Shown here one piece after another: positions 6,212 through 12,588 of a stretch of 12,588 nt of DNA. Source of the DNA: Rickettsiales bacterium UBA4311 (GTDB taxonomy: Bacteria > Pseudomonadota > Alphaproteobacteria > Rickettsiales > Deianiraeaceae); the NCBI GenBank assembly GCA_002394665.1, contig DGUL01000008.1, positions 1-12,588 on the forward strand, written 5' to 3'. Within the stretch, counting starts at the first letter, position 1. Each line of letters begins with the position of its first letter. The notes beneath the pieces are model-generated. The model did not search any database. It was not told the origin of the DNA and worked only from the letters and a program-made list of their open reading frames with translations. Both the position numbers and the translations under genes were made by a program.

Positions 6212-7443
6212 TTGTTTTTTAATGTTTTGATTACATCAATTAACGAACTCTTTTTAGCAGATAAGAATACACAAAAAACCGATGTTATAAAGGCAAAAAT
6301 ATTTATTTTTATCACATCATCAAGCATCAATTTACTTGGCAAATTAGAAAGTAAATACACCGAGCCGTCAAAAAGTTTTGTATTAAAAGTGTTTTCAAGA
6401 AAAAGCCTAATGTTGTCAATGTTTATTGCAAAAGCGATGCCAAAAATATTGCCAAAAAGTAATCCGATTATAGTTATAATTAGCCCAACAAAAAAGAATA
6501 TTCCACGAATTTGTAAGTTTGAAACCCCGTAGGCCTTCAATATTGCGATTTCTTTTTCTTTTGCCCTTATCATCATTCTTATGACAGCGAAGATTGTAAA
6601 AGTAGATATCAAAACAAAAAAACCAAGAATTATAGACATAACACTTGATTCAACATTTAATGCGTGCAGTAAAGCGTCATTTTCCATTTTCCAGTCCGTG
6701 AGATAGAATTTTTTCATTTTAAAAATATCTTTTTCAATTTCGTCAACTTTTTCGGGATTATTTGTAATAACTTCCATTGTACTAAAATCTTCAACATTAA
6801 AAACTTTCTTCGCGGTATTAAATGGCAACATTACCATATAATTATCATATTGTTGTGAATTTGATTTTATAAATCCACTTACTTTCAATTTTACTTGTCT
6901 TGGTATTATTCCAAACATCGTGCTTGCGAACACGGGAACAACAATATTTATTTCATCGCCGATTTTTACGCCAATTTGTCTTGCAATATCAACACCAATT
7001 ATTACTTTGAAGCCCTGAAATTTATCAATATCACCAATTACGACACTCGCAAGGTCTTTATTCGCTTTCAAATCTTCTTTATTTATTCCCTTTATAAATA
7101 CTCCATTGCTTTGCTGATTTTTGCCAACAACCATACCGCTCCCGTTAATTATCGGCATTGCGAGCTTTATGTTGTTTATTTTTAAAATATCGTTTTTGAT
7201 ATCTTTATAAGCAATATGCTTATCTTCACTTCTATAAAGTGTTATATGAGAATTCAAGCCAAGTATCTTTTTAATCAATTCCGCAGTAAAACCATTCATT
7301 ACGGACATAACTATTACTAAAATTGCAACACTGATTGAAACAGCAAATGACGACATACTTACACCAATATGCGGAAAAAATCGCCCTTTTGGTTTTAAAA
7401 AACGGCAAATGAATAAGAAAAAAACCTTAATATCTGTCCTCAT
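6208..7443 (-). CDS. lolC: Lipoprotein-releasing ABC transporter permease LolC/LolE family
   Basis: Inner-membrane permease that, with the ATPase LolD, extracts outer-membrane lipoproteins and passes them to LolA. The 411 residues match the family. The first membrane segment (about 29-50) leads into the diagnostic VIVMSVMNGFTAELIKKILG. A large periplasmic domain follows (about 55-265), then a C-terminal FtsX domain with three membrane segments, including KEKEIAILKAYGVSNLQI, the coupling region that contacts the ATPase, and VYLLSNLP (family pattern vYfLs.lP). No lolD is next to it, although lolC-lolD pairs are common; downstream is convergent ftsL, so LolD must be encoded elsewhere. It is last in the minus-strand cluster, 45 bp after era, and that short AT-only gap shows no obvious promoter or Shine-Dalgarno. 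LolC and LolE cannot be told apart here; in many alphaproteobacteria one permease serves both roles. Confidence 0.92.
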   Translation of the reverse strand: MRTDIKVFFLFICRFLKPKGRFFPHIGVSMSSFAVSISVAILVIVMSVMNGFTAELIKKILGLNSHITLYRSEDKHIAYKDIKNDILKINNIKLAMPIINGSGMVVGKNQQSNGVFIKGINKEDLKANKDLASVVIGDIDKFQGFKVIIGVDIARQIGVKIGDEINIVVPVFASTMFGIIPRQVKLKVSGFIKSNSQQYDNYMVMLPFNTAKKVFNVEDFSTMEVITNNPEKVDEIEKDIFKMKKFYLTDWKMENDALLHALNVESSVMSIILGFFVLISTFTIFAVIRMMIRAKEKEIAILKAYGVSNLQIRGIFFFVGLIITIIGLLFGNIFGIAFAINIDNIRLFLENTFNTKLFDGSVYLLSNLPSKLMLDDVIKINIFAFITSVFCVFLSAKKSSLIDVIKTLKNN

Positions 7444-7488
7444 TTAAGTTAAAAAAACAAATTAAAACATTATTTACAATAAAAAATA

Positions 7489-8367
7489 TTAAAAATAAAA
7501 ACGTTTTTCATCAACTTTAATAAAAATTTTTAGGGCAACATTACATCCAATTAACTCCTCTAAATTTGAAGAAGCAAAACGGATAATTCTTTTTATATTA
7601 CTTCCGTTTTTACCAAGAATTATTTTTTTATGATTTTGTTTTCCAACATAAACAACCACAGATATATTTGCGACATCCTTATCATAAGAAAAATTTTCGG
7701 TCTCGCAAAATAGTGAGTAAGGAATTTCTTTTTGTAAAATCAAAAATAATTGCTCTCTTACAAATTCGGATGCGAAATAATTATTGTCCTTGTCAGTAAG
7801 GTCGTCTTCATTAAATAACCAAGGTTTTTGTTTCGCATTTTCAAGAAAAAAATCAATTAACTTATCACACCCTTTTGAAGTTTTTGCTGAAAGAAAAAAA
7901 ATCTCAACAAACCTTTGCAATTCGCTTAATCGCTTAGCTAATAAAATTTTATCATCCATTTTAACTAAATCGGCCTTATTGACGACACACACGACTGGAA
8001 CGTTTTGATTATTTGATAATTTTTTTAAAATCATTTCCGCTGATTTATTAAGTCCAAGTTGACAATCTAACATCAAACAAATCAAATCCGTTCCAGCCAT
8101 ACCTTTCCACGCTTCTTTAACGATCTGCTTTTCAAGCTCCGAACGTTTTGGGTGAAAAATCCCTGGAGTATCAACAAAAACAAGTTGAGTGTCATTTTTG
8201 GTAAGAACTCCGCGAATATTATCCCTTGTTGTCTGCGGTTTTGGAGAGCAAATTGAAATTTTACAACCTAATAAACGATTTAAAAGTGTTGATTTTCCAA
8301 CATTCGAAGCACCACAAAATGTAATTACTAAACTTTTTTGTCCGCGGTCTTCAATGTTATTTGGCAT
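7489..8367 (-). CDS. era: GTPase Era
   Basis: Ribosome-assembly GTPase that binds the 3' end of 16S rRNA during 30S maturation. From the chosen start the protein is 292 residues. It shows the P-loop GASNVGKST (19-27), switch region PQTTRDNIRG (44-53), DTPG (66-69), NKAD (130-133) and an SAK G5 motif. It ends in a KH RNA-binding domain with GKNGSNIKRI carrying the GxxG loop. An in-frame ATG at 8418 would add 17 residues not typical of Era and lie deep inside the upstream gene. The ATG at 8367 is preceded by a G-rich TTGGGGT and overlaps the upstream peptidase gene by 11 bp, suggesting translational coupling. The usual era neighbours (rnc, recO) are absent; here it sits between an M15 peptidase gene and lolC. 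Confidence 0.97.
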   Translation of the reverse strand: MPNNIEDRGQKSLVITFCGASNVGKSTLLNRLLGCKISICSPKPQTTRDNIRGVLTKNDTQLVFVDTPGIFHPKRSELEKQIVKEAWKGMAGTDLICLMLDCQLGLNKSAEMILKKLSNNQNVPVVCVVNKADLVKMDDKILLAKRLSELQRFVEIFFLSAKTSKGCDKLIDFFLENAKQKPWLFNEDDLTDKDNNYFASEFVREQLFLILQKEIPYSLFCETENFSYDKDVANISVVVYVGKQNHKKIILGKNGSNIKRIIRFASSNLEELIGCNVALKIFIKVDEKRFYF

Positions 8368-9325
8368 ACCCCAATTTTTTAATATTCTTGATATTTGGAC
8401 TTTTACACCAGCTATCAATTTCTTTTATAAAGCCAACTTTATTGGCTTTATATTCTTCCATCAAATTAAAATTTTTCTCATTAGCAATTTCCACAAGCGA
8501 TTTATCTTTGCTATTGATGCAAGCAATGTGATTATTAAAAATCTTTTTCGCATCCTGCTCATTCGCAAATATCAAAAGATCAGCAAATTTACGAGTTGAA
8601 ACTTGAAAATGCTGATAATCAATTGGAGTATCCCAATACCCTCCCCATATGTCGTAGCCGTGTTTTTTAAAAATTTTAACAATTTTATCATCTATTTTTC
8701 CAAAATCTTTTTCTTCTTTACCTTTCCTATTAAAGCTTCTGTTTAAATACATAACACCACCCTGTTCAGGCACAACCTTCAATACTTCATTCGTTTCTTC
8801 GTTTATAAAAATACAAGGGTTTTGCAATGTATTTATATCAATAGCAGTCCCAAAAGAGTGCAAAGACAATCTATCTGTGTATTCTATAACACGACAGCAA
8901 TAACCCCCGGACATATTTAAAACATTATCGTCATCTATAACTCTTGTTCCAAAAATTCCAAAAGGTCCGAATGTAACTATTCTTCTTGTAGCATTAACTT
9001 TTAAGTTATAAATTGGAAATTTTTCCCTTTTTAATTCAGTAAAAATAGAAATAAGCTCATTGGCAACCGCATCTAACACGACAATTTCTCCGTCATCGTG
9101 GTATTGCTTGTCAAATCCGTAATATTCTATGTTTTTTATAACAACGAGCCTGTCTACAAAATAATCACATTTCTCATCGTAAAATTCATATTTCTTCAAA
9201 ATATCAAACGTTTCCGCTTCATCAACAACCTTTTTAACAATTGGCTTTGCACTACCGATTGAAAAAGAAAACGAATACAACAAAGAAAAACAGATGACTT
9301 TAAATAAAAAAGAACGAATACACAT
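8357..9325 (-). CDS. Exported M15-family (D-Ala-D-Ala carboxypeptidase / L-Ala-D-Glu endopeptidase type) peptidoglycan peptidase
   Basis: Predicted zinc peptidase that trims or cleaves peptidoglycan stem peptides in the periplasm. The N-terminus is a signal peptide (hydrophobic 4-22, probable cleavage after SIGSA, about residue 26). The M15 zinc site is clear: SLHSFGTAIDIN gives H156 and D163 (HxxGxAxD), and DYQHFQ gives H239 with D236 three residues before it as the likely catalytic acid, as in CwlK/Ply500-type enzymes (subfamily M15C, Pfam Peptidase_M15_4). Exact specificity (carboxypeptidase or endopeptidase) cannot be read from the sequence. At 322 residues it is long for the catalytic core; about 75 residues after the zinc site form a Lys/Asn-rich helical tail of unknown role, with Cys pairs that might form disulfides. 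It lies 7 bp after mraY and overlaps era, so co-expression with wall synthesis is likely. Confidence 0.85.
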   Translation of the reverse strand: MCIRSFLFKVICFSLLYSFSFSIGSAKPIVKKVVDEAETFDILKKYEFYDEKCDYFVDRLVVIKNIEYYGFDKQYHDDGEIVVLDAVANELISIFTELKREKFPIYNLKVNATRRIVTFGPFGIFGTRVIDDDNVLNMSGGYCCRVIEYTDRLSLHSFGTAIDINTLQNPCIFINEETNEVLKVVPEQGGVMYLNRSFNRKGKEEKDFGKIDDKIVKIFKKHGYDIWGGYWDTPIDYQHFQVSTRKFADLLIFANEQDAKKIFNNHIACINSKDKSLVEIANEKNFNLMEEYKANKVGFIKEIDSWCKSPNIKNIKKLGYAK

Positions 9326-9332
9326 AAAAAAA

Positions 9333-10427
9333 CTACCTAATTTTCAAACTTGACAAACCGATAATTGCAAACATTATAGAAACCAACCAAAACCTCACTA
9401 CTATCTGCATTTCGCTCCATCCTTTTTTTTCAAAATGATGATGAACTGGCGTCATTCTAAATAATCTTTTTTTGCCCTTAGTGGCTTTGAAAACAAAAAC
9501 TTGCAATATAACCGACAATGTTTCCATTACAAAAATTCCTCCAATAATCGCAAGCAAAAACTCACTTTTTAAAATTACCGCCGTCATACCTATAACTCCG
9601 CCAAGCGAAAGGCTTCCGGTGTCGCCCATAAATATTTGAGCTGGTTTGATATTAAACCATAAAAATCCCGCAACAGAACCTATAACCGCAGAGAGCACAA
9701 CGCAAATTTCTTGAACTCCTGCTTGATAAGAAAAAAATAAATACTTTGAATATACAATATTACCAATAAGATAAGCGAAGACAACAAAAACTCCGCATAC
9801 AAGCATAATTGGGAAGCTCGCCAATCCGTCCAACCCGTCGGTTAAATTCACTGCATTGCTTGAACCAATTACTACAAAAATGCGAAATAATGTATAAACA
9901 AAGCCTATGTCAAGCACCAATCTTCTAAAAAACGGAAACGTTAAAACATTAGCATAATTATGACTTCCGATGTATTTATTTAGCGTGATTATCGCCAGAG
10001 AAGAAAACAATATTTGAAAAAACATTTTTGTCCTTGGCTTTATTCCACCTGTGTTATTCAATCTCACTTTTTTCAAATCATCAGCAAAACCGATTAAACC
10101 AAATGATAAAAAAACAAATAATAAAATTAAAACGTAAACATTTGAGAAATCAGCACATAACAAACAGGCAAGAATTGTTGAAAAAATAATCATCACGCCG
10201 CCCATTGTTGGAGTTCCTTTTTTAGCAGAATGCTCTGGCAAATAATTTTCTCTTATTGGCTGACCTTTTTCTTGAATTTTACGACTAAAAGCAATGAATT
10301 TTGGCATCGCCAACAACATAAAGAAAAACGAAAATAACATAGCAAAACCAATTCGCGTTGTTGTATAACTAAAAATATGGAGTAAACCGCTGACATTGGT
10401 AAAATAATTTGAAAATAATGTAAACAT
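9333..10427 (-). CDS. mraY: Phospho-N-acetylmuramoyl-pentapeptide-transferase MraY
   Basis: Transfers phospho-MurNAc-pentapeptide to undecaprenyl phosphate, making lipid I at the inner membrane. The 364-residue polytopic protein has every family signature: GTPTMGGVMI (71-80), FADDLKK with D116/D117, NAVNLTDGLDGLA (191-203) including D197, the active-site FMGDTGSLSLGG with D268, and the cytoplasmic PVHHHFEKKGW (327-337). Its length is normal (about 360). The ATG at 10427 lies 3 bp after the rseP stop, so the two are almost certainly cotranscribed. In most bacteria mraY lies in the dcw cluster between murF and murD. Here none of murC-G, ftsW or ftsI is adjacent, so that cluster has been broken up. 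The enzyme itself shows no sign of decay. Confidence 0.99.
   Translation of the reverse strand: MFTLFSNYFTNVSGLLHIFSYTTTRIGFAMLFSFFFMLLAMPKFIAFSRKIQEKGQPIRENYLPEHSAKKGTPTMGGVMIIFSTILACLLCADFSNVYVLILLFVFLSFGLIGFADDLKKVRLNNTGGIKPRTKMFFQILFSSLAIITLNKYIGSHNYANVLTFPFFRRLVLDIGFVYTLFRIFVVIGSSNAVNLTDGLDGLASFPIMLVCGVFVVFAYLIGNIVYSKYLFFSYQAGVQEICVVLSAVIGSVAGFLWFNIKPAQIFMGDTGSLSLGGVIGMTAVILKSEFLLAIIGGIFVMETLSVILQVFVFKATKGKKRLFRMTPVHHHFEKKGWSEMQIVVRFWLVSIMFAIIGLSSLKIR
9335..9338 (-). promoter_or_regulatory. Shine-Dalgarno (AGGT) for the M15 peptidase gene
   Basis: Read on the minus strand, TTAGGTAG runs into the mraY stop codon, with AGGT 9 nt before the peptidase ATG. It is one of the few recognisable ribosome-binding sites in the window and supports the 9325 start. 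Confidence 0.5.
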
Positions 10428-10430
10428 AAA

Positions 10431-11504
10431 TCAATTTCTAAAAAAAATATCATTCACAAAACCTATAAGCATAAGCGACGATATAAACACAAGACCAACC
10501 GCAACGAATATCTTATAGGCAAAATTGCCAAACTTCCGTCTTGTTATTAGCTCTATGGAATTTATTAAAATATGCCCTCCGTCTAACATTGGAATTGGCA
10601 GTAAATTTATAGCACCAAGACTAACCGATAAAAGGGCAAGAAAATAACAAAAAGACCAAAACCCCTTTTTACCAGCTTTTGAACTTTCTTTTGCAATCGC
10701 TATTGGCCCTCCTACTTTATGTATCCCCGATTGATGAAATACCATATTAAACACCACTTTAAACGTCTCTACGCTTAAAGAAAACATACTGCTCCACCCA
10801 TATTTCACAGCACTCAAAAAACCTATTTTCTCATATAAAACATTTTCAAAAACAGCATTTCCAGATATTCCAAGTTGTTGATTTTTACCAAAATTTTTTA
10901 TACTAAACTCCATCTTTTTGCCTCCTATTCTCGCGACCTCAATATTTAAACCTTTCGTGTTCAAATTTCTGCCGATATCATAAAAAGTTTTAATCCTTTT
11001 GCCATTTATTGATATAATCTCATCGCCTTTTTTTATTCCCACTTTCTCAGCTATGCTATTTGTTTTCACATCTCCAACAATTGGCAAGAAAGTAGGTAAG
11101 CCTTTAATTGCAAAAATGCAGAAAAAAAGTAAAAAAGCAAAAACTAAATTAACAAAAGGTCCCGCGAAAGCTACTGCGATTTTTTTCAAAGGATGTTTAT
11201 AGATCAAGGAATATTGTAATAACTCTTTACTTGGATTTTCACTATATCCACCAAAACTGCTTGCATTGTCGTCGCCATACATTTTAACATATCCACCTAT
11301 TGGCAAACAACAAATTTTCCATTCCGTTCCGCTTTTATCTTTAAAGCCAAAGAGTTTTTTACCCATTCCTATTGAAAATTCTTCAATCCTGACGCCACAC
11401 TTCTTTGCAACAAAATAATGCCCAAATTCGTGTATAAATACCAATATTAGCAGAACCAAGACAAAATAAAATGCTCCACTCAACACAAATAGGCAACAAA
11501 GCAT
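10431..11504 (-). CDS. rseP: RseP-type site-2 zinc metalloprotease
   Basis: Intramembrane protease that cleaves anti-sigma factors and leftover signal peptides. The 357-residue protein begins with a membrane segment carrying HEFGH (25-29; two zinc His plus catalytic Glu26). It continues with the family block EEFSIGMGKKLFGF and LPIGGYVKM, a PDZ domain at about 138-200 (DEIISINGKRI), VGGPIAIAK (264-271) and LLPIPMLDGGHI (301-312) with the third zinc ligand D308. One PDZ domain rather than the two of E. coli RseP (about 450 residues) makes it resemble the shorter alphaproteobacterial and Gram-positive forms. It heads the five-gene minus-strand cluster. The usual neighbours (dxr, cdsA, uppS, bamA) are missing. 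ATG 11504 is chosen because it gives the standard short N-terminus before HExxH; no Shine-Dalgarno is seen. Confidence 0.96.
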   Translation of the reverse strand: MLCCLFVLSGAFYFVLVLLILVFIHEFGHYFVAKKCGVRIEEFSIGMGKKLFGFKDKSGTEWKICCLPIGGYVKMYGDDNASSFGGYSENPSKELLQYSLIYKHPLKKIAVAFAGPFVNLVFAFLLFFCIFAIKGLPTFLPIVGDVKTNSIAEKVGIKKGDEIISINGKRIKTFYDIGRNLNTKGLNIEVARIGGKKMEFSIKNFGKNQQLGISGNAVFENVLYEKIGFLSAVKYGWSSMFSLSVETFKVVFNMVFHQSGIHKVGGPIAIAKESSKAGKKGFWSFCYFLALLSVSLGAINLLPIPMLDGGHILINSIELITRRKFGNFAYKIFVAVGLVFISSLMLIGFVNDIFFRN

Positions 11505-11549
11505 TGTTATTGATTATTACAAATCAAGTTTTTTTTTAGCAGGCTGTAA
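11505..11549. promoter_or_regulatory. Divergent rseP/dciA intergenic region
   Basis: Only 45 bp separate the divergent rseP and dciA starts, so their promoters must overlap each other or the coding sequences. A 9-T run (11529-11537) lies within it. On the minus strand CTTGATTTGTAATAAT offers AT-rich promoter-like sequence without a well-spaced consensus. On the plus strand the AGG at 11541-11543, six bases before GTG 11550, is a plausible ribosome-binding site for dciA. Confidence 0.35.
11541..11543 (+). promoter_or_regulatory. Shine-Dalgarno (AGG) for dciA
   Basis: GCAGGCTGTAAGTG places AGG six bases before the GTG start. It favours 11550 over in-frame downstream starts. Confidence 0.4.
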
Positions 11550-11912
11550 GTGTCTTTCGAGAAAAATTTAAACAAATGGAGATTTTATAATGTTTTTTCC
11601 GTGAAAGAAAAAATGCTTTCATTACTTGGAAGCGAACTAAAACATCGTAATATTTACGACACGAGGCTTATATCGCGATGGAGCGAAATTGTTGGCAAAG
11701 AAGTTGCTGACAAACTAATTCCTGTGAATATAAGCATAAAATATGATAAACAGAAACAAATATTGGAAAAAACTTTATACTGCCATACAAACAACCTGCT
11801 ATTTGCAACGGAATTTCAGTTTCTAAAAAACAACATCCTCCATAAACTAAACGCATATTTTGGAGAAGAAAGGAGTGTGTTTAAGAATATTGTGTTGTTG
11901 AAGAGTGATTAA
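11550..11912 (+). CDS. dciA: DciA-like (DUF721) protein, probable DnaB helicase loader/operator
   Basis: The 120-residue protein matches the DUF721/DciA pattern: a helix-rich N-terminus, then LISRWSEIVGKEVADKLIPVNI (40-61), where W44 and G49 are the hallmark W..ivG..(i/v)a.k..P. This is followed by the strand KTLYCHTNNLLFATEFQFLKNNILHKLN, the a..L......il..ln region of the KH-like fold. DciA binds the replicative helicase DnaB and is the ancestral loader in bacteria lacking DnaC/DnaI. The initiator is GTG at 11550, supported by AGG six bases upstream. It diverges from rseP, and its stop overlaps the stop of the next, convergent gene in a shared TTAA. DUF721 proteins are divergent, so the family assignment rests on the W/G/P pattern and size. 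Confidence 0.75.
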   Translation: MSFEKNLNKWRFYNVFSVKEKMLSLLGSELKHRNIYDTRLISRWSEIVGKEVADKLIPVNISIKYDKQKQILEKTLYCHTNNLLFATEFQFLKNNILHKLNAYFGEERSVFKNIVLLKSD

Positions 11913-12588
11913 GGATTATTTAAAATGCCAAGTTTTGTGTCGTTGATTGTTTTTAAGTTATGTAAAATAATATTTTCTGGTTGTATTGCGAAGTCTTGTT
12001 TCATAAGTTCTCCTGGAAGCTCTTTTATACACTCATTATATTCGGGTGTCTTGGTGATGTCGAAGTATTTGTTATTTATTCTTGTTATTTCTTTGTTAAA
12101 TAGATCTACTATTTTTCTCTCTTGTTCGCCTGTAATGCTGTTTTTCTTCATTTCTTCTGCTAAAGTATCGTAAGCATTATACGTGGCATCTCTTATCAAT
12201 GCTGGAATATTTGCTACATCTTCTTTAGGCATCAACTTATCCAAATTAGTTTGTCCAATATATCTTAGGTATTTTTTACGCAAAAAATCACTTTCTTCTT
12301 TTATATTAACTTCATAACCGTCATCTTTCCCATCTAATTTTAAAATAATTTTAGCAAGTTCCCGCATACTACCTTGAATATCATCTGTTGGATTAAACTT
12401 AAGATTCTTTTCCGATGCTTTTTTTGCATCAAAACATGTATGAGCAAAATCTCCAATACTTTTCTTAATAGCCTCTTTTCTCTTTTTTTTGTTGTATTGT
12501 CGTCGCCAAACTTTCTGTATTAGTGTAGCCTTTTCTTTTTGTTTCTCTTTTTTTTCATCATCAAACCATTTTTTTACTGATTTTTGCA
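11909..12588 (-). CDS. Partial gene: unknown protein with an IQ (calmodulin-binding-like) motif; 5' end outside the window
   Basis: The frame stays open from the stop at 11909-11911 to the right edge, so the ATG at 12367 is internal and at least 225 residues belong to the protein. Numbering visible residues from the edge, ATLIQKVWRRQYNKKKRK (20-37) fits the IQ consensus [I/V/L]QxxxRxxxx[R/K] exactly: I23, Q24, R28, K33, with W27 in the position often aromatic in myosin-type motifs. The flanks (KKWFDDEKKEKQKEK and KKKRKEAIKKS) are highly charged and helical. The remaining about 180 residues (74-225 and the linker before) are mixed helical with no domain I recognise and no membrane segment. IQ motifs bind calmodulin or other EF-hand proteins in eukaryotes, so a host-directed role is possible. 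A chance match in a Lys/Arg-rich helix is the main alternative. It may carry more IQ copies upstream. Confidence 0.75.
   Translation of the reverse strand, partial: QKSVKKWFDDEKKEKQKEKATLIQKVWRRQYNKKKRKEAIKKSIGDFAHTCFDAKKASEKNLKFNPTDDIQGSMRELAKIILKLDGKDDGYEVNIKEESDFLRKKYLRYIGQTNLDKLMPKEDVANIPALIRDATYNAYDTLAEEMKKNSITGEQERKIVDLFNKEITRINNKYFDITKTPEYNECIKELPGELMKQDFAIQPENIILHNLKTINDTKLGILNNP

Noticed and set aside
8368..8418. Longer era start (ATG 8418)
   Set aside because: It adds 17 residues not typical of Era inside the peptidase gene; ATG 8367 fits the family length and has G-rich sequence in front.
1..12588. Mobile elements, CRISPR arrays, tRNA or rRNA genes
   Set aside because: No transposase or integrase motif, direct-repeat array, terminal inverted repeats or tRNA-like cloverleaf was seen; all gaps between genes are under 90 bp.

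Overview
This is a very AT-rich (roughly 30% G+C by eye, not computed), densely packed chromosomal window from a Gram-negative bacterium. A LolC/E-type lipoprotein-export permease, RseP, MreC, FtsL and DciA together indicate a diderm proteobacterium. The low G+C, minimal intergenic space, near absence of Shine-Dalgarno sequences, scattered division/cell-wall genes and eukaryote-like accessory proteins suggest a host-associated, probably intracellular lineage. A Holosporales- or Rickettsiales-like alphaproteobacterium is my best guess; this is inference, and no rRNA gene is present to settle it.

Layout. Bases 1-1836 (- strand) carry glmS, with a candidate promoter just upstream. A small membrane-anchored coiled-coil protein of unknown function (1916-2611, -) lies back to back with mreC (2624-3382, +), which converges on truA (3386-4132, -). 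A 534-residue unknown (4200-5804, -) has MORN-like segments, a possible clan CD (caspase/C80-like) His/Cys pair and a C-terminal membrane segment. An ftsL-like gene (5894-6211, +) diverges from it and converges on a five-gene minus-strand cluster, read rseP (11504) - mraY - M15 peptidase - era - lolC (6208), with gaps of 3 and 7 bp, an 11 bp overlap and 45 bp. A dciA-type gene (11550-11912, +) diverges from rseP and converges on a protein gene that runs off the right edge (11909-12588, -) and carries an IQ (calmodulin/EF-hand-binding) motif.

How the genes work together. Most recognised genes serve the cell envelope: GlmS makes amino-sugar precursor, MraY starts the lipid-linked stage of peptidoglycan synthesis, the M15 enzyme is predicted to trim peptidoglycan peptides, MreC and FtsL belong to the elongation and division machines, LolC exports lipoproteins and RseP is an intramembrane protease. 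Era, TruA and DciA serve ribosome assembly, tRNA modification and replicative helicase loading. The organism therefore appears to keep a peptidoglycan wall and an outer membrane.

The most interesting material is the three unrecognised proteins set between housekeeping genes: the leucine-zipper membrane protein, the MORN-like/putative clan CD protease and the IQ-motif protein. The last two look like candidates for acting on a eukaryotic host. No gene-free stretch longer than 300 bases exists (the longest gap is 89 bp), and I saw no tRNA, rRNA, CRISPR array, insertion sequence or convincing intrinsic terminator.
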